A stretch of DNA of 64,000 bases from Collinsella ureilytica. Lineage in GTDB: Bacteria > Actinomycetota > Coriobacteriia > Coriobacteriales > Coriobacteriaceae. The stretch covers positions 1 to 64,000 of the forward strand of contig NZ_JAIMFO010000005.1 in NCBI RefSeq assembly GCF_019795105.1. The letters run 5' to 3'. Positions 12,555 to 21,259 of this stretch are shown in pieces. The notes under the pieces were generated by a model, which saw only the letters and a program-made list of their open reading frames with translations, was not told where the DNA came from and did not search any database. The number at the start of each line of letters is the position of its first letter. The first letter of the stretch is position 1. Made by a program: the position numbers and the translations under genes.

Positions 12555-12668
12555 ATCTCCCCTTCCACCACGCTTGGTGCAGCTGAGCTGGCGACGGCGA
12601 TCGTCGTGCCCATATGCGCTTTCTGTTTATCTTAGCGTGTTTTGAGGGGTATGGGGTGTTTGAAAACG

Positions 12669-12706
12669 CAACAAGCCCGGCGGCGTACTGCCTACCGGGC
12701 TTGTTG
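12669..12706 (-). terminator. Stem-loop terminator between htrA and rnfC
   Basis: A perfect 12-bp stem (CAACAAGCCCGG with CCGGGCTTGTTG) closes a 14-nt loop. On the minus strand it is followed by GCGTTTTC, a weak T run. It most likely ends the htrA transcript before the rnf operon. Confidence 0.65.
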
Positions 12707-12848
12707 TATCTGTCCCTATGAGAGGTGCTTATCAGGAACAGCACACATCTCGAAGCTGCAGATCACGAAGTGCGTATGCAGCGCGCAGACCTGTGCTGAA
12801 CCTGGTCAAGCTTGCTGTACCGGGCACGATGCATGGCGAATTGCTGGC

Positions 12849-14345
12849 TTAGCGACCGAGCAATCGCTCCAGATAGCGCAAGAATTCCTGCTCCTGCATG
12901 CCATTGCCAGCATCACCTTGCTCGGGCGCATCCTGGTCTTGCTCGCGATTCCTCAAGGCCTCATCAGATCCGAGAGTAACCTCAAGATCCTCAATTTTGC
13001 CCTGTCTGAAAACTGTGAGCTTCACCTTATCCCCAACCGCACGCTCCCGCAGCGCAATGATCAAGCCGTCGGCAGAGTTCACACTGGCATCGTCTACAGC
13101 AGTAATCACATCGCCGCGTTTAAGACCAGCTGCAGCAGCAGGACCGTCCGGCTCAACAGACATCACTTGAGCACCAATGGCCTCAGAGCTGGTACCAGTT
13201 AGGGCGTTCACCGTAGAAAGCTTGACTCCTAAATAGGGATGCACCGGAACCTTGCCCTCGATAATCTGGCTTGCAATATTTTTTGCATAGTTGATAGGAA
13301 TGGCAAAGCCCACGCCTGCGCTCGATCCAGAAGGACTCTCAATTACTGAGTTAATTCCAATCAGATCGCCCTTTGCGTTTACCAGAGCGCCACCAGAATT
13401 GCCCGGATTAATTGCCGCATCAGTCTGAATCAGATTTGCGTAAATGCTCGTACCCGATGCATTCGGCAAGGCTGTAGAGCGATACAGAGCACTTACGATA
13501 CCGGTAGACACCGACTGCTCGTTACCAAAGGGGTTACCAATTGCCATCACCCACTGGCCAACCTTCAAGCCATCCGAATCACCTAAATTAATAGGAACCA
13601 GATCCAGATTTTGAGCGTCTTTCACCCGAACCACTGCCAAGTCACTTGAGGGGTCAGAGCCTACAATCTCTGCCTCGCGGGTCTCCCCATTATTAAAGGT
13701 CACCGTAAAGCTCGTAACGCCCTCAATAACGTGGTAGTTGGTAAGAATATTGCCCTGAGCGTCAATCACCACACCCGAACCCACACTTGCCTTGATGCCG
13801 CCACGCTCACCCTTGGTGGGATCTGGCTCAGTAACTGAGCTAATGGAGACCACCGAAGGCAAGGCCTTAGTAGCCACAGCCTCTGCCAAGCTCGTATCCT
13901 CAGGCTTGATCTCAATTTGTTGCGGGGAGCCTAAAGACGGAACCGTACCGGTTGACTTCAAGTCGCCCCCTGCAAGCCGAAAGGCACCCGACATGAGCAG
14001 GGCAATAACCAAGACCGCACCGACCAACAGACCAGAAAGTGCCGCGATAAAGACTGGAAGTTTTTTCGCTCGAGTTTTTACCACCGTATGGTGCACCGTC
14101 TCTGAGCCTGCTACCTGCTCAGGCTGGGCATCATCAGAAACAAAGACTGCAGGCTTTGATGCACTGCTCGAGCCCGCAGCAGCAGGACTAACCGGAGGTG
14201 GTGCGGGAGCACCAGAGTCCGCCCTATACTCAGATCCCCGAGCGACTTCAGGAGCTTGAGGAGTTTGAGGTGTTGTTTCAACCTCAACGTGCGGCGTAAC
14301 AGATCCCGTTACGCTCGGACGCTGAGAGGTGTTTTCCTCGTTCAT
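12849..14345 (-). CDS. HtrA/DegP-type membrane-anchored serine protease
   Basis: A 498-residue S1C protease for extracytoplasmic protein quality control. An N-terminal Pro/Ser/Ala-rich cytoplasmic tail (1-90) precedes one membrane helix (about 97-118). A trypsin-like domain follows, with the triad His in TNYHVI, Asp in SDLAVV and Ser in GNSGGAL, then a single PDZ domain (VNAL to LGSDEAL). The Gln/Glu-rich C-terminal 40 residues are extra. AAGGG lies upstream of the ATG. It is transcribed towards rnfC and separated from it by a terminator. Normal for actinobacterial HtrA. Confidence 0.93.
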   Translation of the reverse strand: MNEENTSQRPSVTGSVTPHVEVETTPQTPQAPEVARGSEYRADSGAPAPPPVSPAAAGSSSASKPAVFVSDDAQPEQVAGSETVHHTVVKTRAKKLPVFIAALSGLLVGAVLVIALLMSGAFRLAGGDLKSTGTVPSLGSPQQIEIKPEDTSLAEAVATKALPSVVSISSVTEPDPTKGERGGIKASVGSGVVIDAQGNILTNYHVIEGVTSFTVTFNNGETREAEIVGSDPSSDLAVVRVKDAQNLDLVPINLGDSDGLKVGQWVMAIGNPFGNEQSVSTGIVSALYRSTALPNASGTSIYANLIQTDAAINPGNSGGALVNAKGDLIGINSVIESPSGSSAGVGFAIPINYAKNIASQIIEGKVPVHPYLGVKLSTVNALTGTSSEAIGAQVMSVEPDGPAAAAGLKRGDVITAVDDASVNSADGLIIALRERAVGDKVKLTVFRQGKIEDLEVTLGSDEALRNREQDQDAPEQGDAGNGMQEQEFLRYLERLLGR

Positions 14346-14802
14346 GTCGATCCCTTCTCACAAGCAATGATCGATAATTGCATGCAACCTGTTGTACCCC
14401 GATGCCGGATACGAAGCATCTACAATGCCCTAACTACTGAGGGACTCCACAGCAGATACTCAATACATACGCACAAAAGAGCTCAACCTATAGCTGCAGC
14501 CAGGTAGCACCCGAGGCAGACCTCAGAACGCTTTTGCAGGGCGCTTGGGTGTGCACCCTGTTAGAAGCCTGGTCTTCACAGCGGATCTTAAAATGCAGCT
14601 GCATCGTGTCCCGAGCATACGCTCCGACACAGACACCGCAACAGCAACGCGTATATTGCTCATAAACGAGTAGCTATTGAAGTTGCTCACACGTTCAAGG
14701 GTCACGCCAAATAGTAAGCAAGGCGCCGCACGCAGACAATCTCGAGTCAACGGCTCACGCGCTGCTCAAAGCCCCTGCTCAAAGCCCCTGTTCAAAGACA
14801 CG
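14346..14802. repeat. Intergenic region with a 13-nt direct repeat
   Basis: No supported gene. At 14763-14797 the word tgctcaaagcccc occurs twice in tandem and a third time as a partial variant (tgttcaaag). It lies immediately downstream of the response regulator's stop codon. The rest should include the htrA promoter; no clear elements were found. Confidence 0.4.
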
Positions 14803-15465
14803 CTACTCCTTAAAGAGGTAGCCAACTCCGCGCACCGTCGTAATATGAGCCGCGATCGTAGGCCCCACCTTTGAACGAATACGCCGAATATGCACGTCAA
14901 CCGTACGCGTTCCGCCGCAATACTCAAAACCCCACACGCGGTGAAGCAAAACTTCTCGGCTAAAAGTTCGATTGGGGTGTGTAACCAAAAATGAAAGGAG
15001 CGAGTACTCCATCAGCGTCAAATCAACAGGCTCACCATCAAGATAGACCTGATAGGTAGCAAGGTTGATGGTCATCGAATCAACCGTTACCACATCTTTT
15101 GCCATGAATGGGTCGCTCTCGCCAAGCAAGCGCCTTACTCTCAGCTCAAGCTCTGACGTACTCGATTCCGCACAAATAAAATCAAGGCGAGCATGAGCGG
15201 GAAGTCGCAAATCCGCCAAGGCCTCCGTTGCTACGATGAGCAACATAGGGATATTACCCCGGCCATCAAGCCATGTAGAAATCTGCTCAAGGCGATCGTT
15301 GCGAACGCCATCTGCATCCAACACGAGGAGATCAAACTCACTCGACGCCCCCGGCGAATCAGGCGTGGCGGCAGAAACCTCCAAGCCAACGCTTTGAGTA
15401 AGCGATAAAACAAACTCATGGAGCCTGGTGGTCCGCGCCATAAATAGCACGCGCTTCACTGACAT
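14803..15465 (-). CDS. Orphan OmpR/PhoB-type regulator with degenerate receiver domain
   Basis: A 220-residue protein; the ATG at 15465 has GGGAGG 6-7 nt upstream. The C-terminal winged helix is typical of OmpR (LTLMEYSLLSFLV, GTRTVDVHIRRIRSKVG, TVRGVGYLF). The receiver keeps the Asp at the end of beta-3 (VLDAD, residue 50) but lacks the acidic pair at the end of beta-1 (RVLFMART instead of a DD motif). Phosphorylation is therefore doubtful. No histidine kinase is adjacent; it follows the glutamine-synthetase homologue in the same direction. That recalls GlnR, the orphan atypical OmpR-type nitrogen regulator of actinomycetes. The GlnR link is inference. Confidence 0.85.
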   Translation of the reverse strand: MSVKRVLFMARTTRLHEFVLSLTQSVGLEVSAATPDSPGASSEFDLLVLDADGVRNDRLEQISTWLDGRGNIPMLLIVATEALADLRLPAHARLDFICAESSTSELELRVRRLLGESDPFMAKDVVTVDSMTINLATYQVYLDGEPVDLTLMEYSLLSFLVTHPNRTFSREVLLHRVWGFEYCGGTRTVDVHIRRIRSKVGPTIAAHITTVRGVGYLFKE

Positions 15466-15582
15466 CGCCGCCTCCCTCATCGGTTCAGGATGATAGCAAG
15501 AATCGAGGCTGCATGTGCAGCACAACTGATCCCTTGGCTACTGAAAGACACGTTTGCAAGCAAAAAACCGTCTCAGCCACGC

Positions 15583-16923
15583 TTAAGAATTAGCAAGGTA
15601 GTGCCTGATTTCCCAATCAGAAACCGTTGACGCATACCGCCGCCACTCTTCCCGCTTTTTCTTCAAGAAATAACTGTGGATGTGCTCGCCTAAGGCATCG
15701 CGCATAAACGCTGAGCTCTCAAAAATATCCAGCGCCGCCTCAAGGCTCGTTGGCAAGCGACGAATGCCCTTCTCAGCAAGTTCTTGCGGAGAAAGACGCA
15801 GTAACTCACTCGTGCACTCAGCGGGCAGGGTCAGTCTACGCTCAATGCCATCAAGACCAGCCGCTAGGGTAACGGCATTGACCAGATAGGGATTAGCCAT
15901 AGGATCGGGCGTGCGTAGCTCAATGCGGGAGGCCAGGTGCTTGCCAGGCTTATAGATAGGCACACGAATCATAGCCGAGCGATTCCTCAGACCCCACGTA
16001 GCATAGGCGGGCACATTGTCTTTACCAGTCAACAGGCGCTTATAGGAATTGACCGTTGGATTGGTAATGGCAGAAATCTCAGGAGCGTGCTCCAAAATAC
16101 CCGCCATATAGCTTTTCGCCAGATCAGAGAGGTGATAGCGCTCGTCGTTTGCGCCCCAAAAAACATTCTCGCCATCACGATTAAAGAGTGACTGCTGAAG
16201 CAACAGCCCGCTTGAAGGAGAATCGGTGATGGGCTTGGGCATAAATGAGGCATGGATACCGTTCTCGTTTGCCTCCATGCGGATCACATGCTTCGCTGTA
16301 AGAATGGCGTCAGACATAGTTGAGGCTTCGGCATGGCGAAGGCTAATGCCATGCTGAGAAGGACCTGAGCTGTGATAGGTGTACTCAACAGGTACACTCA
16401 TCTTCTCAAGCATCAAAATCATCGTGCGGCGAAGATCTTGAGCAGTATCTCGCGGAGACAGATCGAAATAGCCCATGTCGTCCATCGGCTCAGGCGTGCG
16501 CTCGTCAGGGAAGTAATAAAATTCCATGTCAGCGCCTACATTTAAGATATAGCCAAGCTTTTCTGCTCGAACAAACATCCTGCGCAAGCACTCACGCGGG
16601 TCTCCAGGAAACGGCGTGCGATCAGGCGTGCAAATGGTGCAAAAGACCCGTGCCACTCCGTCGCTTGAGGTGCGCCATGGCAGTACCTGGAAGGTAGAAG
16701 GATCTGGAAAGGCCAACATATCCGCCTCGTCGGGAGAACGGAAGCCCTCGATGCTTGATCCATCAAAGCCAATGCCTTCATCAAAGGCAATCTCAAGATC
16801 TTCAGGGCTGATGGCGAGGCTTTTAAGCCTGCCTAAGACGTCCACAAACCACAGGCGCACAAAGCGGATACCCCGCTCTTCTACGGTGCGCAGGACGAAG
16901 TCGATGTTCTGCTGCTGATCCAT
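15583..16923 (-). CDS. Glutamine synthetase type I homologue, metal site altered
   Basis: 446 residues with a start at the ATG preceded by AAAGG. The overall fold is clearly GS-I: GFDGSSIEGF with the catalytic-loop Asp (D54), FMPKP, TNPTVNSYKR, RNRSAMIRVP, RIELRTPDPMANPYL. Several residues that bind the two catalytic metals in characterised enzymes appear replaced. The E-x-E pair reads DME (132-134). The HHE...QHE segment reads YHSSGPSQHGIS (S185, G192). The GSGMH metal His reads SSGLLLQ (L241). The flap E-A-P reads KDNVP. It may be weakly active, use another chemistry, or be a regulatory pseudoenzyme. A regulator gene lies just downstream. Confidence 0.85.
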   Translation of the reverse strand: MDQQQNIDFVLRTVEERGIRFVRLWFVDVLGRLKSLAISPEDLEIAFDEGIGFDGSSIEGFRSPDEADMLAFPDPSTFQVLPWRTSSDGVARVFCTICTPDRTPFPGDPRECLRRMFVRAEKLGYILNVGADMEFYYFPDERTPEPMDDMGYFDLSPRDTAQDLRRTMILMLEKMSVPVEYTYHSSGPSQHGISLRHAEASTMSDAILTAKHVIRMEANENGIHASFMPKPITDSPSSGLLLQQSLFNRDGENVFWGANDERYHLSDLAKSYMAGILEHAPEISAITNPTVNSYKRLLTGKDNVPAYATWGLRNRSAMIRVPIYKPGKHLASRIELRTPDPMANPYLVNAVTLAAGLDGIERRLTLPAECTSELLRLSPQELAEKGIRRLPTSLEAALDIFESSAFMRDALGEHIHSYFLKKKREEWRRYASTVSDWEIRHYLANS

Positions 16924-17035
16924 GGCGGACCTTTCCGTGTCGACAGTATGCCGGGCACACTTTCCCACAGAAGTGTTACAGACAAGTTACCGCACTGCCC
17001 GGCTTGGTCAAACGGCGCAAAGCCCCCGGCTGCTG

Positions 17036-17194
17036 GCTCTGTTCGCGAGCGCCCTCGAAGCGCCCTTCGCTACCACTCTGCTCACGGACACACTCGAAAT
17101 GGCCTCGGCTATAAGCTCTACTCGCAAGCGCCTTCGAAACACCTTCAGCTACCAGCTCTGCTCGCGGACACGCTCGGAATGGCCTCGACTATGA
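17036..17194. repeat. Four imperfect tandem copies of a ~40-bp unit
   Basis: Units begin near 17036, 17076, 17115 and 17155, each opening with (g)ctct(g/a)(c/t)tcgc/cac and ending with gcta(t/c). Copies 1+2 against 3+4 form a 79-bp duplication that is itself roughly 75-80% identical, so it has decayed. It lies between the feo operon's last gene and the GS homologue. No reading frame was judged real, although one minus frame stays open across it. Confidence 0.75.
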
Positions 17195-17200
17195 GCTCGC

Positions 17201-17398
17201 TTAGTGAACACCCTTAGAAAGCTCGCGCTCAATCTCGTCAACACCTTTCATAGCAGGGCAACCACCCTTGTGCTTTGACGAGCGGCACGAACCACCCTGA
17301 GCGCAGTCGCCACATGAGCCCTTCTTAAGCACACGGATTATTACGGCAACAAAGGCCACGGCCACGAGGCTCAAGATGATGATATCGGTCAGATTCAT
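17201..17398 (-). CDS. FeoB-associated Cys-rich membrane protein
   Basis: A 65-residue protein from the ATG at 17398 with GGGAGG 8 nt upstream. One membrane helix (IIILSLVAVAFVAVIIRVL) precedes a short Cys-rich tail (SCGDCAQGGSC...GGCPAM). Small proteins of this shape routinely follow feoB and are thought to assist ferrous iron transport. It is the last gene of the feo operon. Confidence 0.85.
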   Translation of the reverse strand: MNLTDIIILSLVAVAFVAVIIRVLKKGSCGDCAQGGSCRSSKHKGGCPAMKGVDEIERELSKGVH

Positions 17399-17420
17399 GC
17401 GCGATCCTCCCATACAATTC

Positions 17421-17453
17421 TCGGAAGGCCGCCCACATGGGACGGCCTTCCGA
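17421..17453. other. Strong hairpin between feoB and the Cys-rich gene
   Basis: An 11-bp perfect stem (TCGGAAGGCCG / CGGCCTTCCGA) with an 11-nt loop and no T run on either side. Within the feo operon it could attenuate or stabilise mRNA segments, or be a weak terminator. Confidence 0.5.
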
Positions 17454-17573
17454 TTTCATGCGTCCCTGCAATCCCTCAGCGATGCTGGGCGCTTACGCGC
17501 TCACACGCCTGAGGCAGCTCGCTTGCACCTCATCGCGATGCCCGAGCTTCTCACAAATACACCTGTGAGCACA

Positions 17574-20126
17574 CTACGCAGCGGACTTTCCTACCGAGAG
17601 GTGACTGTGCTCCTCTTCATCCTCTCCCCAAGCGCCCTTGGGCATCGGCCGGAAGAGCTGGAAGAGAATAAGAGCTGCAAAGATAACGGCAACAACCGTC
17701 CAGAAGCTAAAGACGCCGTTCGCCGCCAGGTAGAACTGGTTGATCATAAGACCAATGACCCACGCAAAGGCGCACTCATAACCCAGGGCAATGGCCGTCC
17801 ACTTGGCAGAGTTCATCTGAGCGCGAATCGTACCCATAGCTGCAAAGCAAGGAGCGCACAGCAGGTTAAAGGCACCAAAGGCAGCAACTGCACCTACGCT
17901 GGGGAACATCTGACCAAAAGCCGTCCAAAGCGACGCATCATGCTCAGTTGCTCCCGAGATATGCAAGATAGAAGCAGCAGTTGCAATGACGTTCTCTTTT
18001 GCCACAAGACCCGTGATCGACATAGCAGTTGCCTGCCACGACTCAAAGCCTAGCGGCGCAAAGATCCAGCCCAAAGCTCCTGAGAGCATGGCCAAAATCG
18101 AGAAGTCGGTGAACTCGTCTACACCCTCTGCCAGATCGGGCAAGAAGCCGAAGGCACCCTCATACACACCAAAGTTGGAGAGGAACCACACCACGATGGT
18201 AGAGGCAAAAATGATCGTGAAGGCCTTCTTAATATAGGCGCTCACACGCTCCCACACATGCAAGACCCAAGAACGAGGCGAGGGCATGTGGTAGGAAGGA
18301 AGCTCCATAACAAAAGGCGTTGGGCGGCCAGCAAAGATCTTGGTCTTTTTGAGCATGATGCCCGAACCAATAACAGCAATGACACCCAAGAAATAGAACA
18401 GCGGAGCAATCCAGTTTGCCTTATTGTCTCCCACCAAAGCACCCATGAGCAAAGCAATAATTGGCAGCTTCGCTCCACAAGGAATAAAGGTGGTAGTCAT
18501 AACCGTCATGCGGCGGTCGCGCTCGTTTTCAATGGTCTTGGTAGAGAGAACACCCGGTACACCGCAGCCCGTGGAGACCAACATAGGAATGAAGGACTTA
18601 CCAGAAAGGCCAAAGCGGCGGAATACGCGGTCCATAACAAAGGCAACACGAGCCATATAACCGCAGTCCTCAAGGAAGGTGAGGAGGACAAAGAGAACAA
18701 ACATCTGCGGGATGAAGCCCAGCACAGCTCCCACACCAGCAACTGCACCATCGTTTACCAGGCCAATGACCAAATCACTTGCACCGGCAGACTTCAGCCA
18801 GCCCTCAACAATGCTAGGAATACCCGGTACGAAAGGACCAAAATCGCTCGGATCAGGCTCTTCTACCGCAGCGGCGCCAACAGCTGCCTTCGCACTAACT
18901 GCAAGCTCAACTGGCTCTGCATCCTCATCCTCTGGCTGATACTCAGTCGTTGTATTGATGGAGGCAGCTTGCGGATCAGCAGCGATGGTTTTTACCGCCG
19001 CAGCGGCAGCATCGGCATCCTCAGCATCTTTTGCCTCAGTAAAGGCAGCGGTATCTACCCCGCGCTCATCGGCAGCCTCAATAAAGGCATCAATTTGCGC
19101 TTGTGCCTCGCCGTAGTTTTCAGCTGCCTCATCGTAGGCCTCACGGCCTTGACCAAGCACAAACCAGCCTGCATCAAAAATCTGATCGTTCGTAAAGTCT
19201 GTAGCCGAGGTACCAAAGGTAGAAATAGCCAAGAAGTACACAGCAAACATAATGGCCGCAAAGATAGGAAGACCCAAAATACGGTTCGTCACCACGCGGT
19301 CAATCTTTTCTGAGGTGCTCATCTGAGAAGGGGCACGGCGCAGGCACTCATCAATAATATGAGCAATGACTGCATAGCGCTCGCCCGTGATAATGGACTC
19401 AGCGTCGTCCTCGCAATCCCGCTCGCAAGCAGCAACAATCTCTTCGATATTCTCAATCGTCTTGCTATCAAGCTGCAGCAGGCGCTGTGCCTGCTCATCG
19501 CGCTCAAAGAGCTTTACCGCATAGTAGCGGCGCTTCTCCACCGGCACTGAGGAGGGCAAAAGCGCCTCAAGCTGATCGAGCACATCTTCAATAGCCGAGT
19601 CAAAATGGTGTGCAGGCTTTTTTGCTTGAGCAGATACCACAGAGCGTACCTGAGAAAACAGCTCGTCAATTCCTGTATTTTTGAGGGCCGAAATCATGAC
19701 GACCGGGCATCCCAAAGAACGGGAAAGCGCTGCCGTATCAATCTTATCTCCTGAGCGCTCAACCAAATCTGCCATGTTGAGTGCTACTACAACCGGAAGA
19801 CCCGTCTCAATAACCTGGAGCGCCAAATAGAGATTCCGCTCAAGGTTGGTGGCATCCAAAAGCTGAATCACCGCATCAGGCTCACCACTCATCAGGTAAT
19901 CGCGAGATACGCGCTCCTCGGGGCTGTACGGGGACAGGGAATAAATTCCGGGCAGGTCGGTGATGGTCACGTTTTTGTCGGAGCTGAGCTTAGCTTCCTT
20001 CTTTTCGACCGTAACACCAGGCCAGTTACCCACGTAGCCATTCTGGCCAGTAATCAAATTGAACAATGTTGTTTTACCGCAATTGGGGTTTCCCGCAAGC
20101 GCGATATGGAGCTGAGTAGCTGCCAT
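17574..20126 (-). CDS. feoB: Ferrous iron transporter FeoB
   Basis: About 850 residues from the ATG with GAAGGA 6 nt upstream. N-terminal G domain with GNPNCGKTT, DLPGIYSL and NMAD; then a GDI-like helical spacer and two Gate/Core membrane modules. The family averages 650-770 residues. The excess is an acidic, Ala-rich insertion of about 100 residues between the first membrane helix and the next one (from GQGREAYDEAAENY to AAAVEEPDPSD), predicted extracytoplasmic and disordered. It follows two feoA genes and precedes the Cys-rich partner. Confidence 0.95.
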   Translation of the reverse strand: MAATQLHIALAGNPNCGKTTLFNLITGQNGYVGNWPGVTVEKKEAKLSSDKNVTITDLPGIYSLSPYSPEERVSRDYLMSGEPDAVIQLLDATNLERNLYLALQVIETGLPVVVALNMADLVERSGDKIDTAALSRSLGCPVVMISALKNTGIDELFSQVRSVVSAQAKKPAHHFDSAIEDVLDQLEALLPSSVPVEKRRYYAVKLFERDEQAQRLLQLDSKTIENIEEIVAACERDCEDDAESIITGERYAVIAHIIDECLRRAPSQMSTSEKIDRVVTNRILGLPIFAAIMFAVYFLAISTFGTSATDFTNDQIFDAGWFVLGQGREAYDEAAENYGEAQAQIDAFIEAADERGVDTAAFTEAKDAEDADAAAAAVKTIAADPQAASINTTTEYQPEDEDAEPVELAVSAKAAVGAAAVEEPDPSDFGPFVPGIPSIVEGWLKSAGASDLVIGLVNDGAVAGVGAVLGFIPQMFVLFVLLTFLEDCGYMARVAFVMDRVFRRFGLSGKSFIPMLVSTGCGVPGVLSTKTIENERDRRMTVMTTTFIPCGAKLPIIALLMGALVGDNKANWIAPLFYFLGVIAVIGSGIMLKKTKIFAGRPTPFVMELPSYHMPSPRSWVLHVWERVSAYIKKAFTIIFASTIVVWFLSNFGVYEGAFGFLPDLAEGVDEFTDFSILAMLSGALGWIFAPLGFESWQATAMSITGLVAKENVIATAASILHISGATEHDASLWTAFGQMFPSVGAVAAFGAFNLLCAPCFAAMGTIRAQMNSAKWTAIALGYECAFAWVIGLMINQFYLAANGVFSFWTVVAVIFAALILFQLFRPMPKGAWGEDEEEHSHLSVGKSAA

Positions 20127-20274
20127 GCAATCCTTCTTCCATGAGGCTTTGAAACCGGGCATAGTTGCCGAGATGCGCTTGGTACGAAAACCAGCACGGA
20201 TACAAACGCTCCTAAGCGCAGTACGTGCTCATACGTATGGCAAGTGCAGCTCTGCCTAGGCTGTCTTAATCGGC

Positions 20275-20496
20275 TTATCCGACCTCGACGATAGCTGCCT
20301 CCTCCTTGCGGATGGAGAGCTGATAGCCGCGCACCGTGATCTCGATCGGATCGCCCAACGGCGCTACCTTCACGACCTTGAACGGCGTTCCTTTGATGAG
20401 CCCGAGATCCATAAGATGGCGACGGAGCGGACCTGTTCCGTGCAGCTTGACGATGGTAGAAGAATCTCCCACGGCGACATCGCTCATTGTCAACAT
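20275..20496 (-). CDS. feoA: FeoA family protein (second copy)
   Basis: A 73-residue SH3-like beta-barrel protein of the FeoA family. It has the core motifs LRRHLMDLGLIKGTPFKVVKVAPLGDP and ITVRGYQLSIRKEEA. The ATG at 20496 follows GGGGGA; the frame is open further but without a site. FeoA proteins bind or regulate FeoB in the cytosol. This copy is nearest feoB. Confidence 0.92.
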   Translation of the reverse strand: MLTMSDVAVGDSSTIVKLHGTGPLRRHLMDLGLIKGTPFKVVKVAPLGDPIEITVRGYQLSIRKEEAAIVEVG

Positions 20497-20637
20497 TGCT
20501 TCCCCCTTTCCCCTCACACTCAGTGACAATGTGGCCAATCGAGCCTTCGAATTGAGGAGCAGATACGCCTGAGTACGTAGCTGACTACGTAGCACTCACA
20601 AGCTGGCGCGCCTACATAAGGCGGTCGCTCTGCTCCC

Positions 20638-20871
20638 TTATTCACACATGACATACTGGGCAACCTTGACATCGAGTCCAAACCGAGCGCCCTTCACCAT
20701 AACGATGATATTGCTTCCGCTCGACGTCACTACATGTACCTCAGAGCCCTCTACAAAGCCGAGCTCCTGCAGGTGCCGCCGCAAATCTGTATTGCCGCGA
20801 ACCTTTGAAACGGTCACTGTATCGCCTGCTCGAACAAGCGACAGCGGCATTGCCGGCATACCTGAGGTCAT
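20638..20871 (-). CDS. feoA: FeoA family protein (first copy)
   Basis: About 77 residues, with LRRHLQELGFVEGSEVHVV and IIVMVKGARFGLDVKVAQYVM; the same fold as the downstream copy, diverged. The start is uncertain: GTG 20880, ATG 20871 or ATG 20859 are possible. 20871 is preferred because GGGTGG lies upstream. It is the first gene of the feo operon. Two feoA genes before feoB is a common arrangement. Confidence 0.88.
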   Translation of the reverse strand: MTSGMPAMPLSLVRAGDTVTVSKVRGNTDLRRHLQELGFVEGSEVHVVTSSGSNIIVMVKGARFGLDVKVAQYVMCE

Positions 20872-21245
20872 GATCGCCACCCATCGTCATACCCGATCAA
20901 CCGAAACATAAAAGAACCTCCCATTCGATCTCAGTTGCTTTTGCTTTACTGAGGAAGAGTTAGCCTCTTCTATGTTCGAAATTGTAAACTAACACGTTCT
21001 GAGGTTCCTGTGAAGGGTGTGCTTATCATTATTTTCAAAAACCTCGCAGGGCATGCGCCTTATGAGCGTATTGAAGTATCCAAATGGTAACAATTGTGTA
21101 GCAAGGCGTAGCTGCTGCCGCATGCCATCTAATTGGTGCACGAGCGGTCGCGCTGATTGCAGAAGCGCCTAAGAGCATTCTTCTCAGCGCGCATCACAAC
21201 GCGGGCGGTTCGCCGTAATCACGCAAGCGCCCACGAGTGTTCTTC
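20872..21245. promoter_or_regulatory. feo operon upstream region with a candidate operator
   Basis: At 20954-20970 there is an inverted repeat (GAAGAG-5-CTCTTC) whose centre reads GTTAGCCT. That matches 8 of 11 bases of the core of the DtxR/IdeR iron box consensus. It lies about 80 nt upstream of the first feoA, a sensible place for iron repression. This is suggestive only. The rest of the gap up to the thiZ end has no gene. Confidence 0.35.
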
Positions 21246-21259
21246 TCAGCGCGCATCAT
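21160..21259. repeat. Direct repeat of ~37 bp at the thiZ 3' end
   Basis: 21160-21196 and 21223-21259 are about 80-85% identical, sharing ttcttctcagcgcgcatca exactly. The second copy contains the last codons of the thiamine-uptake ATPase gene. The gene end has therefore been duplicated 63 bp downstream and then drifted. Confidence 0.65.
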
